64,000 nucleotides of DNA from Phlegmacium glaucopus (GCA_015039465.1 MU130378.1:252570-316569); one strand, 5' to 3'; shown: positions 52,501-63,531, numbered from the stretch's first letter. Notes: generated by a model from the letters alone, not told the origin. Program-made: numbers and translations.

Positions 52501-53008
52501 GTCGACTACTGGACTCCTCTTCCGCCAATTGTTCGTCATTTTTTTCTTATCCCCTCCTCCAATTGCCTAATATACCCTCGCAATATAGGGTTCCGGTATT
52601 CCCCGTCGCTCAAGGCACACACAAGACGCAATCAAACGAGGCTCAGACTCTCTCCTAGAAGCCAAACTAAAAGAACAAGTCACAAAACAACCTCGCTCAT
52701 TAAACAATCGTGCCCAATCTCTTGATTTAACGATCTCATTATCCCGGATCACAGAATCGGGCTCGACATTCCCTCCCCCACCTGAATCCCCCACAAGTGG
52801 TACGGGAGACAACTCCAGTCCTAATTCTGCTACGGCTCCGTCATTTCCTAGTGTTTATGGGCCGCCGCTATCGGCACGATCGTCAGGCATTTTCGGAGCG
52901 TCTATGCAGAGGCCAGGCCACATTACTCATACAACTACTCGTGACGACGATGACGACGACGACCCTGTCGATGAAGTTTCCCGAGTAATCTCAAATCTCG
53001 GGTTGTAG
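49544..53008 (+). CDS. Multi-KH-domain RNA-binding protein
   Basis: Cytoplasmic-type RNA-binding protein with several KH or KH-like domains, reminiscent of vigilin and Bicaudal-C relatives. Ten exons (introns 49856-49908, 50206-50257, 50510-50576, 50787-50834, 51060-51111, 51571-51627, 51829-51887, 52279-52330, 52531-52588), 988 residues. The clearest KH has ISFHVPEGYHKRIIGVGGRS with the GxxG loop; another is VSIPRRYHRTLLGEKS. Earlier copies are degenerate (HAIIAGRKRSMLQSIQEET). The segment EFISGKKNGKINKIM is typical of fungal relatives. The C-terminus is Ser/Pro-rich, with an Asp run and end NLGL. Intron 51060-51111 ends at CACCCAG, because the closer CTCAG breaks the KH frame. I cannot name an orthologue with confidence. 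Confidence 0.88.
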
Positions 53009-53391
53009 ATATTCCTTTTTATTTATGTATTTATTGGACATTGTCATGGGGTTTCATTGCACTATCGCGCGCGCGCGAAGCAAGTGATGGATGACAGATA
53101 TCCCCGTGCTCGATGTAACAAAAGTAAGTTTTTCCGTTTCCTGTTTTTCTCTCTATCTAGTCAGCAATCTCTCTTCGTTCTTAAAGCACTCTTTTTCCTT
53201 TCCCTTCTAAATTTGGGGCGAACTTTAGATACTGATCGTTCCTTTGTTGCAACCCTGTTCATTCTCCTCATTTTATCTCTATCTCGTCGTGTATACTAGT
53301 AATTTACCCTAGGCCCAGCAACAAGTGGGCTGGTCATATCTTTATTGTTTTACTAATAGACAGTACGTGATACAAATGTTGGCTCCTGAAA
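53009..53391. other. Convergent 3' region
   Basis: Between the KH gene and the V-ATPase subunit C gene. It contains an alternating CG run (53066-53075) and T-rich stretches. No gene was supported. Confidence 0.45.
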
Positions 53392-55011
53392 CTAAGTGAT
53401 GATCCAAGGAATTTCGTAAAGAACAAAATTAAAGAAATCCTGGTCCATGAGCGTTTGATACTCTCCAACAAACTCCTCCCCTGCAACTTTTCCTCCTTTG
53501 GCTGCATTGGATTTAGGGCTGAGATATGCAAATTCCGTTTGTAGGATATTGAAAGCCTTCTTTATCGATTTCGGTTCGGGCTGTTTGTTAACAAGTCATC
53601 AGTCCCGACAAAATCATTATTGAAATACGATGCACAAGCTTACTTCCACAACGATCCCAAGGTATTCCGCTGGTAGTCCATATCGCAAAACACTTTCGAC
53701 GAATAGTCGGATGACTTTGAGATGCACCAGAATCTGGAATGATTCTGAGAAATTTGTGCGAGCCAGTCTTAATAGCTCTGTCTAAGATCTGATGAGTAAC
53801 AAGGAAATCTCAGATAATTCTCAACAATACCCATAACTCCTTTTCTGTTGCGATGGCCACCTGAAACTCATTCTCCTGCCTCGCGATCTCATGTTCTGAA
53901 TAAACGAAGTCTCGTACAATGAACCTTTGAAAAAGGATATAACATGAGCTGAAATCGCAAGAAAGACGCAGGATGCTGCTTACTTCTGTTCTCGGCATTT
54001 CTGAATAAAGTCATCGTGTACACGACGGAAAACAACGACACTGAAGAGTGAAAATTCGTCATCGGAAGCCAGAAGCCTAGATTGTATAGTCACGACTGAG
54101 AAACTGATTTTGGTGGTAGAAATATGATATACGTTGAAGTTCGGGGGACTACCATGCTGGTCAGTCTTTCATATTTCGTGTTCCAGTCCTTCACTAGGAT
54201 TCTGGGATCGGTTAACGCAATCGTTTATGGTATAAGATATCATCTTACTTCGGTACGGCGACGAGTAGAGTTTCCATATATTCGGAATCTTGAATGAAGT
54301 CGTCTTTGGAAACTACGTCAGCCAAGGAACGCACAGAAAGGTTGCCTCTAGACAAAATGATCAGGCATGAACAGTGGCTCGAGCGTGCAAAAGAACGGAC
54401 GTCTTTCTGCGTTGCATTTGGGTCAAGGATCCTTTGACAAGATTGTAGTTGTTCAGCTTCGACTTTAGCGCGTTGTCTATCGATATCATCTCCTGCTCAT
54501 AACCCATGTTAGACCGATATAAATGGTACTAGTCAGGGAGTGATGCATGCATACCTTGTTCAATGTATCTACCAAGTCGCGTAGACTCTTATGGATATCA
54601 TATCGGCCATCTTTCCATTTCCAACCACCCAGAAGGTAAGCATCAACAGCTTTCTCGTCAATAAGTATATGTTGTGCCAACTTTGTGGGATCATTATTGA
54701 GAAGATTACGAAGTGTGTCTACACTTTTTGCAACCGTAGCAGTGAAGAAAGCATCTTGCTTAGGTAGGTCTTCGGAGAGAGAAATAAGAATATCGAGGGT
54801 TCCAGTCTAGCATAATTAATCTATTCAGCGATTTCGATTAAATAACTAGCGATTAATTTTTGACCTTGAATGACGGAATAACAAGTTGACCGATGTTCCG
54901 GGGAGGTAGCTTGGCTTGCTGCGTTAATTTAGTTGCTAATTTCTGAACAAGGCCTTGGGGATCATGGCCCTGTGGTACAGATACAAGCCAGGTGCTCTGA
55001 TCTGAAGGCAT
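53392..55011 (-). CDS. VMA5: Vacuolar H+-ATPase V1 subunit C
   Basis: Peripheral stator subunit of the V-type proton pump that controls reversible V1-Vo assembly. Several introns of about 50-60 bp; expected length about 390 residues. Seen: start [13 protein letters not shown], then [112 protein letters not shown], and the end [20 protein letters not shown] with a final LYEIPWIIT. All blocks are in the family order. Individual junctions were not all written out. It is head-to-head with TUM1, 84 bp between starts. Confidence 0.93.
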
Positions 55012-55095
55012 TCTTAAACTTGAGCAATAGTTAGATCGAAGCTGGAATTATCAGTAACTTGTTGATGGCTGTTATGTAGTCGCCTCCTTTCAAGT
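55012..55095. promoter_or_regulatory. 84-bp two-way promoter of VMA5 and TUM1
   Basis: The complete gap between two divergent ATGs. It contains no clear TATA box. Co-regulation of a proton-pump subunit and a sulfurtransferase is possible from position but not shown. Confidence 0.45.
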
Positions 55096-56349
55096 ATGCT
55101 CTTCGTGCAAAGGACTGCACAGGTGCTATCGAAATCTTTTCATACAAGAACTATGTCTTCTATCACCCCTTTGCTTCTGTCGCCAAAGCAGGTTATCAAT
55201 CTGACAAAGTCTTCGAACCCAGTGACTGTTCTCGATTCAACTTGGTTCATGCCCAATTCACCTAGGGACGCCAAGGCCGAGTATCTATCTAAGCGAATCC
55301 CTGGATCTCAGTTTCTTGACCTAGACGAGGTGGCAAGCTCTCATGAACTTGGCCTGAAACACATGATGCCCAATAGCGAAACCTTTGCTTTAGCCTGTGG
55401 TATTTGCGCGGCCTACTTCACTGTAGCCATGGAAACTAACTGAAGAGTGAGCAGAAAAGTTAGGGATAACACCTACAACACACGTTGTTATGTGAGAATA
55501 AAATCCATACAGGAAGAATTTGTTTGTTTTTTGACACGATCCAAAGTTATGACTCCCATGGGGTCTTCTCTGCTCCTCGAGCCTTATTTATGTTCAGAAG
55601 CTTCGGTCACCAGAGCTCCAGCATCATTGACGGTGGCCTTCCTCGATGGGCCGACGAAGACCTGCCTCTTGAAACTACTGAGCCAACTCAACCTCAACCA
55701 ACGCACTATCCTGCCCCAAATTTAAATCAGGAAGCAATTAAAAGTACTCTTCATGTCTCCTTGGATTTTTCTTTCCTTTTCACATCTTGTCCTCCAGGTT
55801 ACGATCAAATCGTATCCAATTCAAAGTTTGATCTCTCGAAGGACGCAGACTCAGCACTTGTCCTTGATGCCAGACCTCGCGGCCGGTACGTCTGAAACAA
55901 AGCTTTTCGTTAAAATAAACCAATAGACCGATTCAGGTACACCGGAACTGACCCTGAACCTCGCCCAGGGTTATCGTCCGGTCATATGCCGCATTCCTTC
56001 TCACTTCCATTTAACGTATTTTTGCAGAAACACAACTCGAAGCAGGGTTTGGAATATACTACCTTCCTTAGCCCTTCTGAGATCCAAAAAGTATTGGAAA
56101 CTGCTGTTGGACCTGCAGAAGTCGAGAAAATTCTCAAAGGCGAAAGATCTGTGGTAACCAGCTGCGGAAGTGGCATGACTGCGGGTGTCCTTTGGCTTGG
56201 TTTGCAGCTTTTGGGAGCGCAGAAAGTAGGCTTATACGATGAGGTGACGTTGACTGACATTTTTCCCGTTAACTATTCTCTTAAAACAATTATAGTCATG
56301 GACCGGATATGCTATGAGGCCTTCCAGTGACATCAAGAAATCAACTTGA
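55096..56349 (+). CDS. TUM1: Thiosulfate/3-mercaptopyruvate sulfurtransferase (tandem rhodanese)
   Basis: Transfers sulfur from mercaptopyruvate or thiosulfate; Tum1/MPST feeds tRNA thiolation and sulfide metabolism. Six exons (introns 55400-55454, 55492-55546, 55744-55797, 55886-55936, 56244-56295), 328 residues. The inactive first rhodanese domain has VLDSTWFMPN and VVIYDSHGVFSAPRA. The second has VLDARPRGRYTG and the active loop TSCGSGMTAG (CxxGxT type of mercaptopyruvate enzymes). The second exon is only 37 bp. Two in-frame Met codons, ATG 55096 with an Arg/Ser-rich leader and ATG 55153 (MSSITPLLL), suggest mitochondrial and cytosolic forms, as known for MPST proteins. The dual use is inference. 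Confidence 0.93.
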
Positions 56350-56993
56350 AATTTACTCCTTGTAATTTATTTTTCATAGCTATTTGAAATCTGCACAGCA
56401 TCTCTAAACAGGAAGGGACCACAGTTCCTCTATATATTCTAATATCTGCGATCGTCGCGACCGTCAACCCACTAAGTATCGATTATCAGGCAGTCAAGGA
56501 CAGTCCCCATTCATGTGCATACATGTCACTTCGGAACAATTATTCCGAGGCCCCCCAAGGCCAATCACTGGAAGTTCTGCTGCTACTTAGTGTCCCCTAC
56601 TGGCTTGCCGGCTCTCGAACATGAGGTATCATTCACACAGCTGATGAGCACTCATCTGATCTCTTTGGTCACGATTCTGCAAATACCCGTGTGTGAGCGA
56701 GACTCTCTATCTTACAAATGCCATACTAATACAATTAATTTATAGACCTGGGTTTCTATTGTCTTTCGCCTGGTGCTAGCATTCATATGCAGTCTGAAGC
56801 AGAGCCATGAATGGAGGATGTCGATCCGGCACTTTATTCAAAGCACGCGCTGCTGTTAAAATGAAAGGTTTCAGCAAAACTATACGACTTCCAGGCTTAT
56901 CATTGATTTACGTCTTGCCCTATATTGGACCTCAACTCGATAAGATCTTACTTTCCGCAGAAGTGTCACCCGCCAACTACGGCGCAGCAAAGA
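56350..56993. other. Convergent gap, TUM1 and orphan gene
   Basis: Plus-strand frames here (for example 56807-57004) lie antisense to the orphan minus-strand gene or lack motifs. No supported feature. Confidence 0.4.
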
Positions 56994-57540
56994 TCAGACG
57001 CTGAACTCTAGAAGGAAATTGCGGAAGAGATACCTCTCGAGCCAAAGGATATTATAACCGTTCTTTTTAGCTTCCTGCAAGAGCTGTTCGCGAGCGAAAA
57101 TAACAGCTTGATGTGCACTTTTCCATGCGTCGTGCTTAACGTCAAGCAAGTACGTTCGTGTTATACTGGTGTCTCTGATGGCGACAATTTCAAGATCTAT
57201 GGACAGGAGGTCATGTTAAATTCGACAGTTTCATTCAAGGCTTCGTGCGTCCCTTACCTTCTGAATCGTCGTCATAGTACATGCAAACAGGGTCCACCGA
57301 TCTACTATCCACGACCTCCCATGGAATTTCCTTTCGCCGGAATAGCATGAAATATGTAGCGGCAGCTGGAAGCGACGTGAGACGCATGATAAATCGGACG
57401 GAGTGAAAGGGACATACCAGGTTTAAGTACAACATTTTCCACAGGTATTAATCAGCACTGCCGCACCGCTTAAGTTGGGTAGAATGCAATCTGTTACTTA
57501 CGCGTATCCTCTTACAACGATGACATGCCGGCCTCGGAGC
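56994..57540 (-). CDS. Orphan gene, C-terminal exons (5' end unresolved)
   Basis: Two minus-strand exons join cleanly in frame across an intron at 57197-57257 (GTAAGG..CCATAG). The last exon reads DLEIVAIRDTSITRTYLLD, then DAWKSAHQAVIFAREQLL and QEAKKNGYNILWLE, and ends at TGA 56994-56996. The exon before reads FMLFRRKEIPWEVVDSRSVD then VCMYYDDDSEG and starts at 57365 after a TTCCAG acceptor. Further upstream a piece RHVIVVRGYAGAAVLINT could belong to it via short introns. The composition is clearly coding, but I recognise no family. The start codon is not fixed; it may lie near 57.5-57.8 kb. It may be a lineage-specific protein. Confidence 0.5.
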
Positions 57541-58375
57541 CGATATCGCTGACAATGATCGCGTTACATAATCTATAATATGAGGCCTTCGTCCTCAAAC
57601 CATGCATAACCATAGCAAGTCGTCGCCTATCTAGCGCTGCCAGCGGACCACAGGCTATCACCTCACCGTGTCGTTATATGGTTTTGTCTCATAGCTCCAC
57701 CAGAAACTCCTCTATGATTCTTCCACACATGCTTGCTCTATTGCTGTGTGGCTGCTCATAAGTACTATTAATAGGTCTTGTTTCGTCGATCCCGTGAAAA
57801 TCCACTCATAACATAAGCTCAGGCCTCCCAAAAGGGACAATATGGACCTCTTAGTATGTGTCACTTGATCCTATACTGTTCATGTTATCTGCCAGTCTGA
57901 TATCAGCCACAGCCATTATCTGCCTACATATTTTAAATTTAGAACTATTCAAGACTTGCATGAAGAAATACGCGTGACATCAGTATATATAGACATCAGT
58001 ATTTGCCCTCCTCGGTAATTTTTTGACATTTGCGCCTCGCAGTGTGCAAAATGTCGGCAAACTGTGAATTTGGTGTTTTTCTGTGTCTAAAAATTCTTTC
58101 CATAGAATTAAGGGTCGAAATATCAAGTGTGCATGCAAGATGTGCAGCTGGAGTAAATATATCACGCCGGCGGCCCCGGGATCGTGTTAAGGCTAGACAT
58201 CTTTAAGCAGTTATCAGGAAGGCAGCTCGGATGAAAAATAAAACAGTTGCAATTTTATCTTCATTTTCAAACATGCATTGGATAAGAAAATTTTAGGAAT
58301 AAGAAAGATTCAATAATTGATCGCGATTGTACTCGAACGGAAGGAGTTATAGGCGAATCTAGCGTCCACCTCCTC
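57541..58375. other. Intergenic, possible 5' part of orphan gene
   Basis: May hold the first exons and promoter of the orphan gene and the 3' region of the BIM1-like gene. Minus-strand stretches near 57545-57700 are open but ambiguous in phase. Nothing else was seen. Confidence 0.35.
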
Positions 58376-59186
58376 TTAATGCACGATCATGAGCGCTAAA
58401 ATGATAAGTCCAACAAAGGCGCCAGCGAGAGAATTGTGGGCTGTCATTGTCGGCATGCCAAACGAAGTCGTGGCGTTAGCCGTCGCGTTCGTACAAGGCA
58501 CACTGGAAGAGATGCTGAAGTTACTTTCCAACGTGAGGTCGGAACACTGGAACGGTGCTCGAAAATTAGAGATTGCCTATCAACCATGATTGTGAACACT
58601 TACTTGATAGAGTTGCCCGTCTCCTCCGTTGAAAACCATCTTGAAAGGAGATTGAGTATTATGTTACATACGGAGAGGGTAGACATGCTTACTTGCACGG
58701 TGACGTTCTCTCCATTTTGCAGTCCAGTCACATTGGATGTGGAGAAATCCAAGGGTAAACAAAATCCACCTTCGCCGTTGAGTTGGGAGAAGGTGTTAAC
58801 CAGTGTGAAATTATCAAAGGATGTCGGGTTGGCCACCGTAGAAATAAGAACACCGACTTGAATATCGCTAAGCGCTTGGTAATGCAGTAAGACCGAGAGA
58901 ATACTAACTAGTCCACTTTGGGTGCTCTGAGTTAAGAGAGAAGAATCCACCGCTTAATGGAAATTGGGTTCGGTTAGCGACTGAATTATATCCATCTGAA
59001 AATATGAGAGTAAGATGAGATGTTTTTTATTAGAAAGAATCAATAATTTAACGTACCACAGAAGGTAGGTTCATTATCCTCAACGAAGGGGCCACGGGGC
59101 GGTGGGAATTGAAGCTGAAAATGTGCGTTGGCAAGAGCAGTGAAAAAGGCGAGGAGGACCGATATGTGCAGACTAAGGGAAACCAT
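58376..59186 (-). CDS. BIM1: BIM1-like copper-binding LPMO-fold protein (X325 type), secreted and probably GPI-anchored
   Basis: Extracellular copper-brace protein. The family relative Bim1 of Cryptococcus captures copper and hands it to the Ctr1 transporter; it shows no oxidative polysaccharide cleavage. Five exons (introns 58547-58603, 58640-58692, 58868-58916, 58996-59056), 196 residues. Seen: signal peptide of 21 residues ending TALANA, so the mature protein begins with His22 ([12 protein letters not shown]), the histidine-brace ligand. Then [53 protein letters not shown] and [19 protein letters not shown], with paired cysteines. A Ser/Thr/Asn-rich stalk and a hydrophobic end ([16 protein letters not shown]) fit GPI attachment. 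The gene lies on the same strand as the CTR transporter gene, about 0.8 kb from it. Confidence 0.88.
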
Positions 59187-59975
59187 GCTGGACTGGGAAA
59201 TGAAGTGACAAGCTTCTGTACTCTTTAAAGGGTTACACTGGTCGTTTAACTGTAGCGTAGACAAAAAACTTTTTTGAATATTATTTATTTTAAATAATTA
59301 GTGTTGGCGAAAATACCCAGGTAAACTCTGAAACGTTGCTGATCCTTCAATGATTTGCCAAATGATCATATTTCATCTAGTACGGCGGATGAATCCACTG
59401 TATGCTTCAAAGTTTAGAGATTGTATTCCTGCCAGGTGTGGCGCATTTCCATGATATACCCTTACCAGCTGTAAGTTCTGTGGCTATGAATTTTTTTTAC
59501 AGAGCCTGGTAAACCGACTAGGAAGAAAATAACTTAGGGTGTTGACCGCTTGTCTTTATGGGACTAATAGCCTACATGTAAAAAATTTGGAAGACATGGA
59601 GATGCCTATGCTTCGAGTTGTAATGGAAGACGTGAATCAGAAACGGCAAGGCCGTCTGTTACGATTCCGTCTGATAAAGACAAGACGCTGAATGTGCCAC
59701 TGGCGCTAGCACTGGCGGTGGCGACCTCGGTGGCTACTCCGTTCGCTTTGTATGTTCTATCGGTCCTGCAACATAAATAAGTTTGCCAAATTTGGCCTGT
59801 GATATATGTGGAGCTACAGACGGAGATTCGGATCGAAAAATGTTCAGTACATATGTACATAGTAGGGAGATAAATGTCGTGGGATAACTGAACCAAACCA
59901 GTTTGCCTTGCATTTGCAGCCACAAGATCCAGGCACCCAAATCCTTTAGTATTCTTACAAAGTTGACAAACGGTT
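59187..59975. other. Space between the BIM1-like and CTR genes
   Basis: Promoter of the BIM1-like gene and 3' region of the CTR gene. The minus-strand frame at 59606-59989 overlaps the CTR end in another phase and has an Ala/Ser-rich low-complexity tail; I do not accept it. I searched by eye for TTTGCTC (Mac1-type copper site) and did not find it. Confidence 0.4.
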
Positions 59976-60644
59976 TCAATGTACAGCACTTCGTCCTACA
60001 AGTCTTCCAAAAAGCATTTCGCCGATCCCCAGACCCAAGACAATTGAGATAAAGAAAGCGGCTTGGAAAGTCCTGGGTCATGTTTAAGTAAGAGAAAACA
60101 TGGATAAGGATTGAGCGTACATGACTGCCAGCATGAGAAGATACAGTACGAGCATCTGAAGAGAATATAGGATCCCACGAGGAATATCGTGAGCGGCTAT
60201 AAAGGGAGCAATCGTACGAGAGTGTCTTGTTCTCCCGTTCATCGGTTTCTGTGGAGGTAGAGTTGCGTTCTTTGCGAGGACTTCCTGAATATCAGATTGA
60301 ACATCAGGCGACTTGTATGAAGAGTTTCTATGAATAGGGAGGTCCTCATTCGAGGAAGATTGCGGAGTTGAAGCTGTCAACGCAAGAGCTCTATGACCGT
60401 TTAACACTTTATTCCCAATCCAAGGCAAAAAATCATAAGACCTTTGACGCCAATATAAATCAAGTACGCCTCTTGTTGCTGCGAGCCAGCGTTCAAACAA
60501 GGCGAGTACGACCAAGCCGATACAGGCACCTGCGATAGCACCGGCGGATGCAGGTTTCCAAGTTTTGAAGTAGAGGAAGTCGCCCGTCATAAAGTGAAAA
60601 TACGGGGTCATCATTGTTGACCCCGACGAAGATGTGCTATCCAT
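59976..60644 (-). CDS. CTR-family high-affinity copper transporter
   Basis: Copper(I) channel of the Ctr/COPT family, expected as a trimer in the plasma or vacuolar membrane. Two exons (intron 60073-60120), 206 residues. Seen: short N-terminal domain with methionines (GSTMMTPYFHFMTGD), first transmembrane segment AGAIAGACIGLVVLALFERW, a long cytosolic loop rich in Ser and basic residues, second segment with the selectivity motif M-x3-M (LLMLAVMTFQ), and third segment with GxxxG (GLGIGEMLFG). There is no C-terminal Cys/His cluster; the end is SAVH. The methionine-poor N-terminus recalls Ctr2-like or BIM1-dependent transporters. Its placement next to a BIM1-like gene supports a shared copper-uptake role. 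Confidence 0.9.
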
Positions 60645-61341
60645 GGTTGTAGTGGTTACAAAGTAATACTAATGATAGGGAAAGTTGGAGTAGGTTGAGT
60701 TCCAATCGCACTTTGGAGCTGAGTTTGGAAATATTTTGGGATTACAATTTATAAATGTGCCTGGGCTGTCAGTGTCACCATGAATTCAATTGTGGCAAGT
60801 GTTTAGACTCATGACCAGCTATTGAGTAGCATCGTTTGCCTGCCAAATAAGAGAGGGAGAGAAATAATTGTTTCCAGGGATCAGAACTGACTACCAGGAG
60901 TAGCGAGGTCATCATTCTCGTTAGACCTAGGAGAAGTTGGGCAGTGTGTCGCTAGCTCCAGGATCCAATGTTTGAGATGAAGGCTAAGATGTGGCTTTGG
61001 AGCAAGCAAGTCATAGTCTACTGTCCGCACGACTAGTATCTCGCAGAGTGGCGCTGGAAGCAAGAAAGGCATCACTCGAGGCCACAAGTTGATAGCAAGG
61101 AAGCAGAGGCGGAAGAGTAAGACGCGGGCGAGCAAGACCGTGTTGATATTACCTTGCGCCATTTTCGCGGACGCTTGAGGGACCCCTGCCACTGTGTCTA
61201 GGAGGTCTCGTGACTAATATGTCATCATCATTAGCAATGCTTGAGTGCTCAAGCGCTCAAAGTTGAAACGTTGAAGGCCAACTGTTCGTTCAACGTTAGC
61301 TAAGTACCTGGTTGTAGGTTGCTTATTCACTTCTTTCAGAA
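60645..61341. other. Divergent region between CTR and rhodanese genes
   Basis: Holds both promoters. A minus-strand frame at 60881-61162 starting MAQGNINTVLLARV is hydrophobic near its N-terminus but has no family match and lies where promoters are expected. Confidence 0.4.
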
Positions 61342-62042
61342 ATGTCGATTTATCGAGCCGTTATTATACGAGCCGCAAGGCGCCCTGTTATATTCACCGC
61401 TACTAGTCGACTAACAAGAGCTTATCCCCTCCGTTGGAATTCATCGCAACCTTCACAAGCTGATGGATCCTTATCATCAGAGCGTAAAAAATCTCCCGAA
61501 TGGCTTGCCAAGAAGGCTGCTCTAGAAAGAGAAGATAGCCTACAACGAGACTGGGATGCCAAGGTCTTGTTATATGAAGACCTTTTGCCCAAGACTCAAA
61601 GTCCATCGCCCGTAAGTCAAGGACGTGTATTTCCATGTGCATGATGAATTGATTCCTATTTGTTTCCGTTGTAGGATTCATATCTCATTGACGTTCGGGA
61701 ACCTGGCGAAGTTATGCAAGGCATGATTCCCTCAGCCGTGAACCTCCCCCTCTCCGTCCTCGGTAACGCCCTTCATACCAATCACGAGGAATTCAAAAAA
61801 TTATACGGCTTTGAAAAACCGTTGCTTGACCAAGAAGTTATCTTTTATTGCCGGAGTGGTCAACGAAGTAGCTCTGCTAGCGATGTGGCGAAGAGAAATG
61901 GGTACACAAAGTTTGTTCACATCTATCTTTTAATATCGATCTGAGTGAAAAAGCTGATAATCCATTTATTTTTAGTATACTTAACTACAAAGGTTCTTGG
62001 TTGGAATGGACGGAGAAGCAGAATGGAAAGCCGGCTTCTTGA
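61342..62042 (+). CDS. Single-domain rhodanese, mitochondrial
   Basis: Small sulfurtransferase-like protein. Three exons (introns 61612-61674, 61911-61975), 190 residues. The N-terminus is Arg-rich without acids (MSIYRAVIIRAARRP), a mitochondrial presequence. The domain has LIDVREPGEVMQGMIPSAVN, the active Cys in FYCRSGQRSSSA, and the end NYKGSWLEWTEK. The form resembles yeast Rdl-type mitochondrial rhodaneses. It lies 218 bp upstream of frataxin on the same strand, a neighbour also concerned with mitochondrial iron-sulfur chemistry. Confidence 0.92.
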
Positions 62043-62260
62043 AGTTGGCTACATTCAATCGCTCAGACCTTGGAAGTTGACCGTCCCTCTGGCGCTGCCT
62101 TAGGTTTATCTAGAGCTCAATAAGTTCTTGTCTTACATCTCTAAAACAGTGTGTAGAATACATGATAAATATGACTACAATCCATTCCATTCACTGAGAA
62201 CCTTAACCCTAAAATTAGTGTTTCCTGTGACCAAGCCGCAGAATTAGCCTGCGCTTAAAG

Positions 62261-62974
62261 ATGCTCTCCCAAACACTCCGTTCACTGACGCGCTCTTCCG
62301 CAACCTGCTTACGCCGCTTCTCGCAGCATGCATCTGCCACACGCGGAGCTTCACCTTTTCTTGTATCAAGTACACTCATAAGTCCTCGGCGGAGGTACAG
62401 TACACCGGCGCCTCACATTAATGAGAGGTTTGAGGTTTTTTTACTCGTCTTGTTAAGAACGGAAACTTGACTCTACTACGCCAGCGCTCTGTCCATGTCA
62501 CAATACCATGAAATAGCAGATAAAACTATGGATCACCTATTGGAGAATCTGGAAGAGCTAGTGGATGAAGTAGAGACACAAGGCTACGAAGTTGAATATC
62601 ATGTGCGCTACCGATCGTCCTTCTACCTCCAATCTCAAGGCAATTGATTAAAATTTCTGCAGAGTGGAGTCCTCACACTGAACTTAGGTCCTCACGGAAC
62701 CTACGTCGTAAACAAACAACCTCCGAATAAACAGATCTGGTTGTCTTCACCATTCAGGTATGAATATTCATTGTCTTTCTCCCCCCTACCAACCGTCATC
62801 ACATTCATCATTTATTCATACTCGGCTTTCTATTTTAGTGGGCCAAAACGGTATGACTATATAGAAGAAGAAGATAAGTGGGTTTATTCGCGAGATGGGC
62901 GGACATTACATAGGCTGTTGTCCGATGAACTCAGTACGGCTTTTGGACGACCAATCGCGATAGATGTTCCATGA
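62261..62974 (+). CDS. YFH1: Frataxin, mitochondrial iron-sulfur cluster assembly factor
   Basis: Matrix protein that stimulates the cysteine desulfurase Nfs1-Isu complex. Four exons (introns 62428-62484, 62603-62662, 62758-62838), 171 residues. The N-terminus ([20 protein letters not shown]) is a presequence. The mature core shows the acidic first helix ([16 protein letters not shown]), then [38 protein letters not shown] and [18 protein letters not shown]. The Trp in QIWLSSP and the Tyr/Asp that follow are family invariants. Length matches fungal frataxins. All junctions are in frame. Confidence 0.95.
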
Positions 62975-63531
62975 TGGGATTGGTTCAGGGTATATGTCTA
63001 CTGTGTTATTCCATTAGATGAGAACAAGTCCCTCATGGTGCTCGTACAGGCTTTTAGTCGCCTGATAGATATATTCCATCGCTATGAGTTAAGGTCGCCG
63101 TGTTTCTCGTACACATGTAGTACATACGTTATGAATTGTTGTCTCGCTTGGTAACGTGAAGGCTTTGTTGTAATCTATAAATGTGAGAGAACAATAAATG
63201 AAATTAAAATGGGATCCGATGTGATGGATAGCAAGGGAATAACAAAAAAAGGTGAATGTCTGGTGATACAAAATTGCATGTGGAGATGAGAGAGACTGAG
63301 GAACGTTTATGGTGAGGTGGATTACGAGCTGTAGTGTAACTTTAGAATTGATGGTGGTGATGGTCAGGTGGTGCGTGTTAGAACGGGCGGGTGACAACAG
63401 CCAAGTATATAGTTAACGACTGGTCATGATCCAGGTCTCTGATCCGATGAATCAATAACACGTCTCCTTGACAGGAATAAGGAACCTAAAAATCTTCACG
63501 CGGAAAAAAGAAAGTAATCAGTGAGGGCACA
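62975..63531. other. Convergent 3' region
   Basis: Downstream of frataxin and of the last partial gene. The minus-strand frame 63089-63397 is Thr/Ile/His-rich without motifs and is not accepted. A short final exon of the last gene (about 63486-63491) may lie here. Confidence 0.4.

Noticed and set aside
53066..53075. Alternating CG run (possible Z-DNA)
   Set aside because: Only five dinucleotides, in a 3' gap; no further support.
59606..59989. 127-codon minus-strand frame overlapping the CTR end
   Set aside because: It starts within the CTR last exon in another phase and ends in Ala/Ser low complexity; the CTR frame has the conserved motifs.
60881..61162. Minus-strand frame beginning MAQGNINTVLLARV
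   Set aside because: No family match, and it lies in the divergent promoter region of CTR and rhodanese genes; could not be tied to any splice model.
63089..63397. 102-codon minus-strand frame
   Set aside because: Thr/His/Ile-rich without motif, in the convergent 3' region of frataxin.
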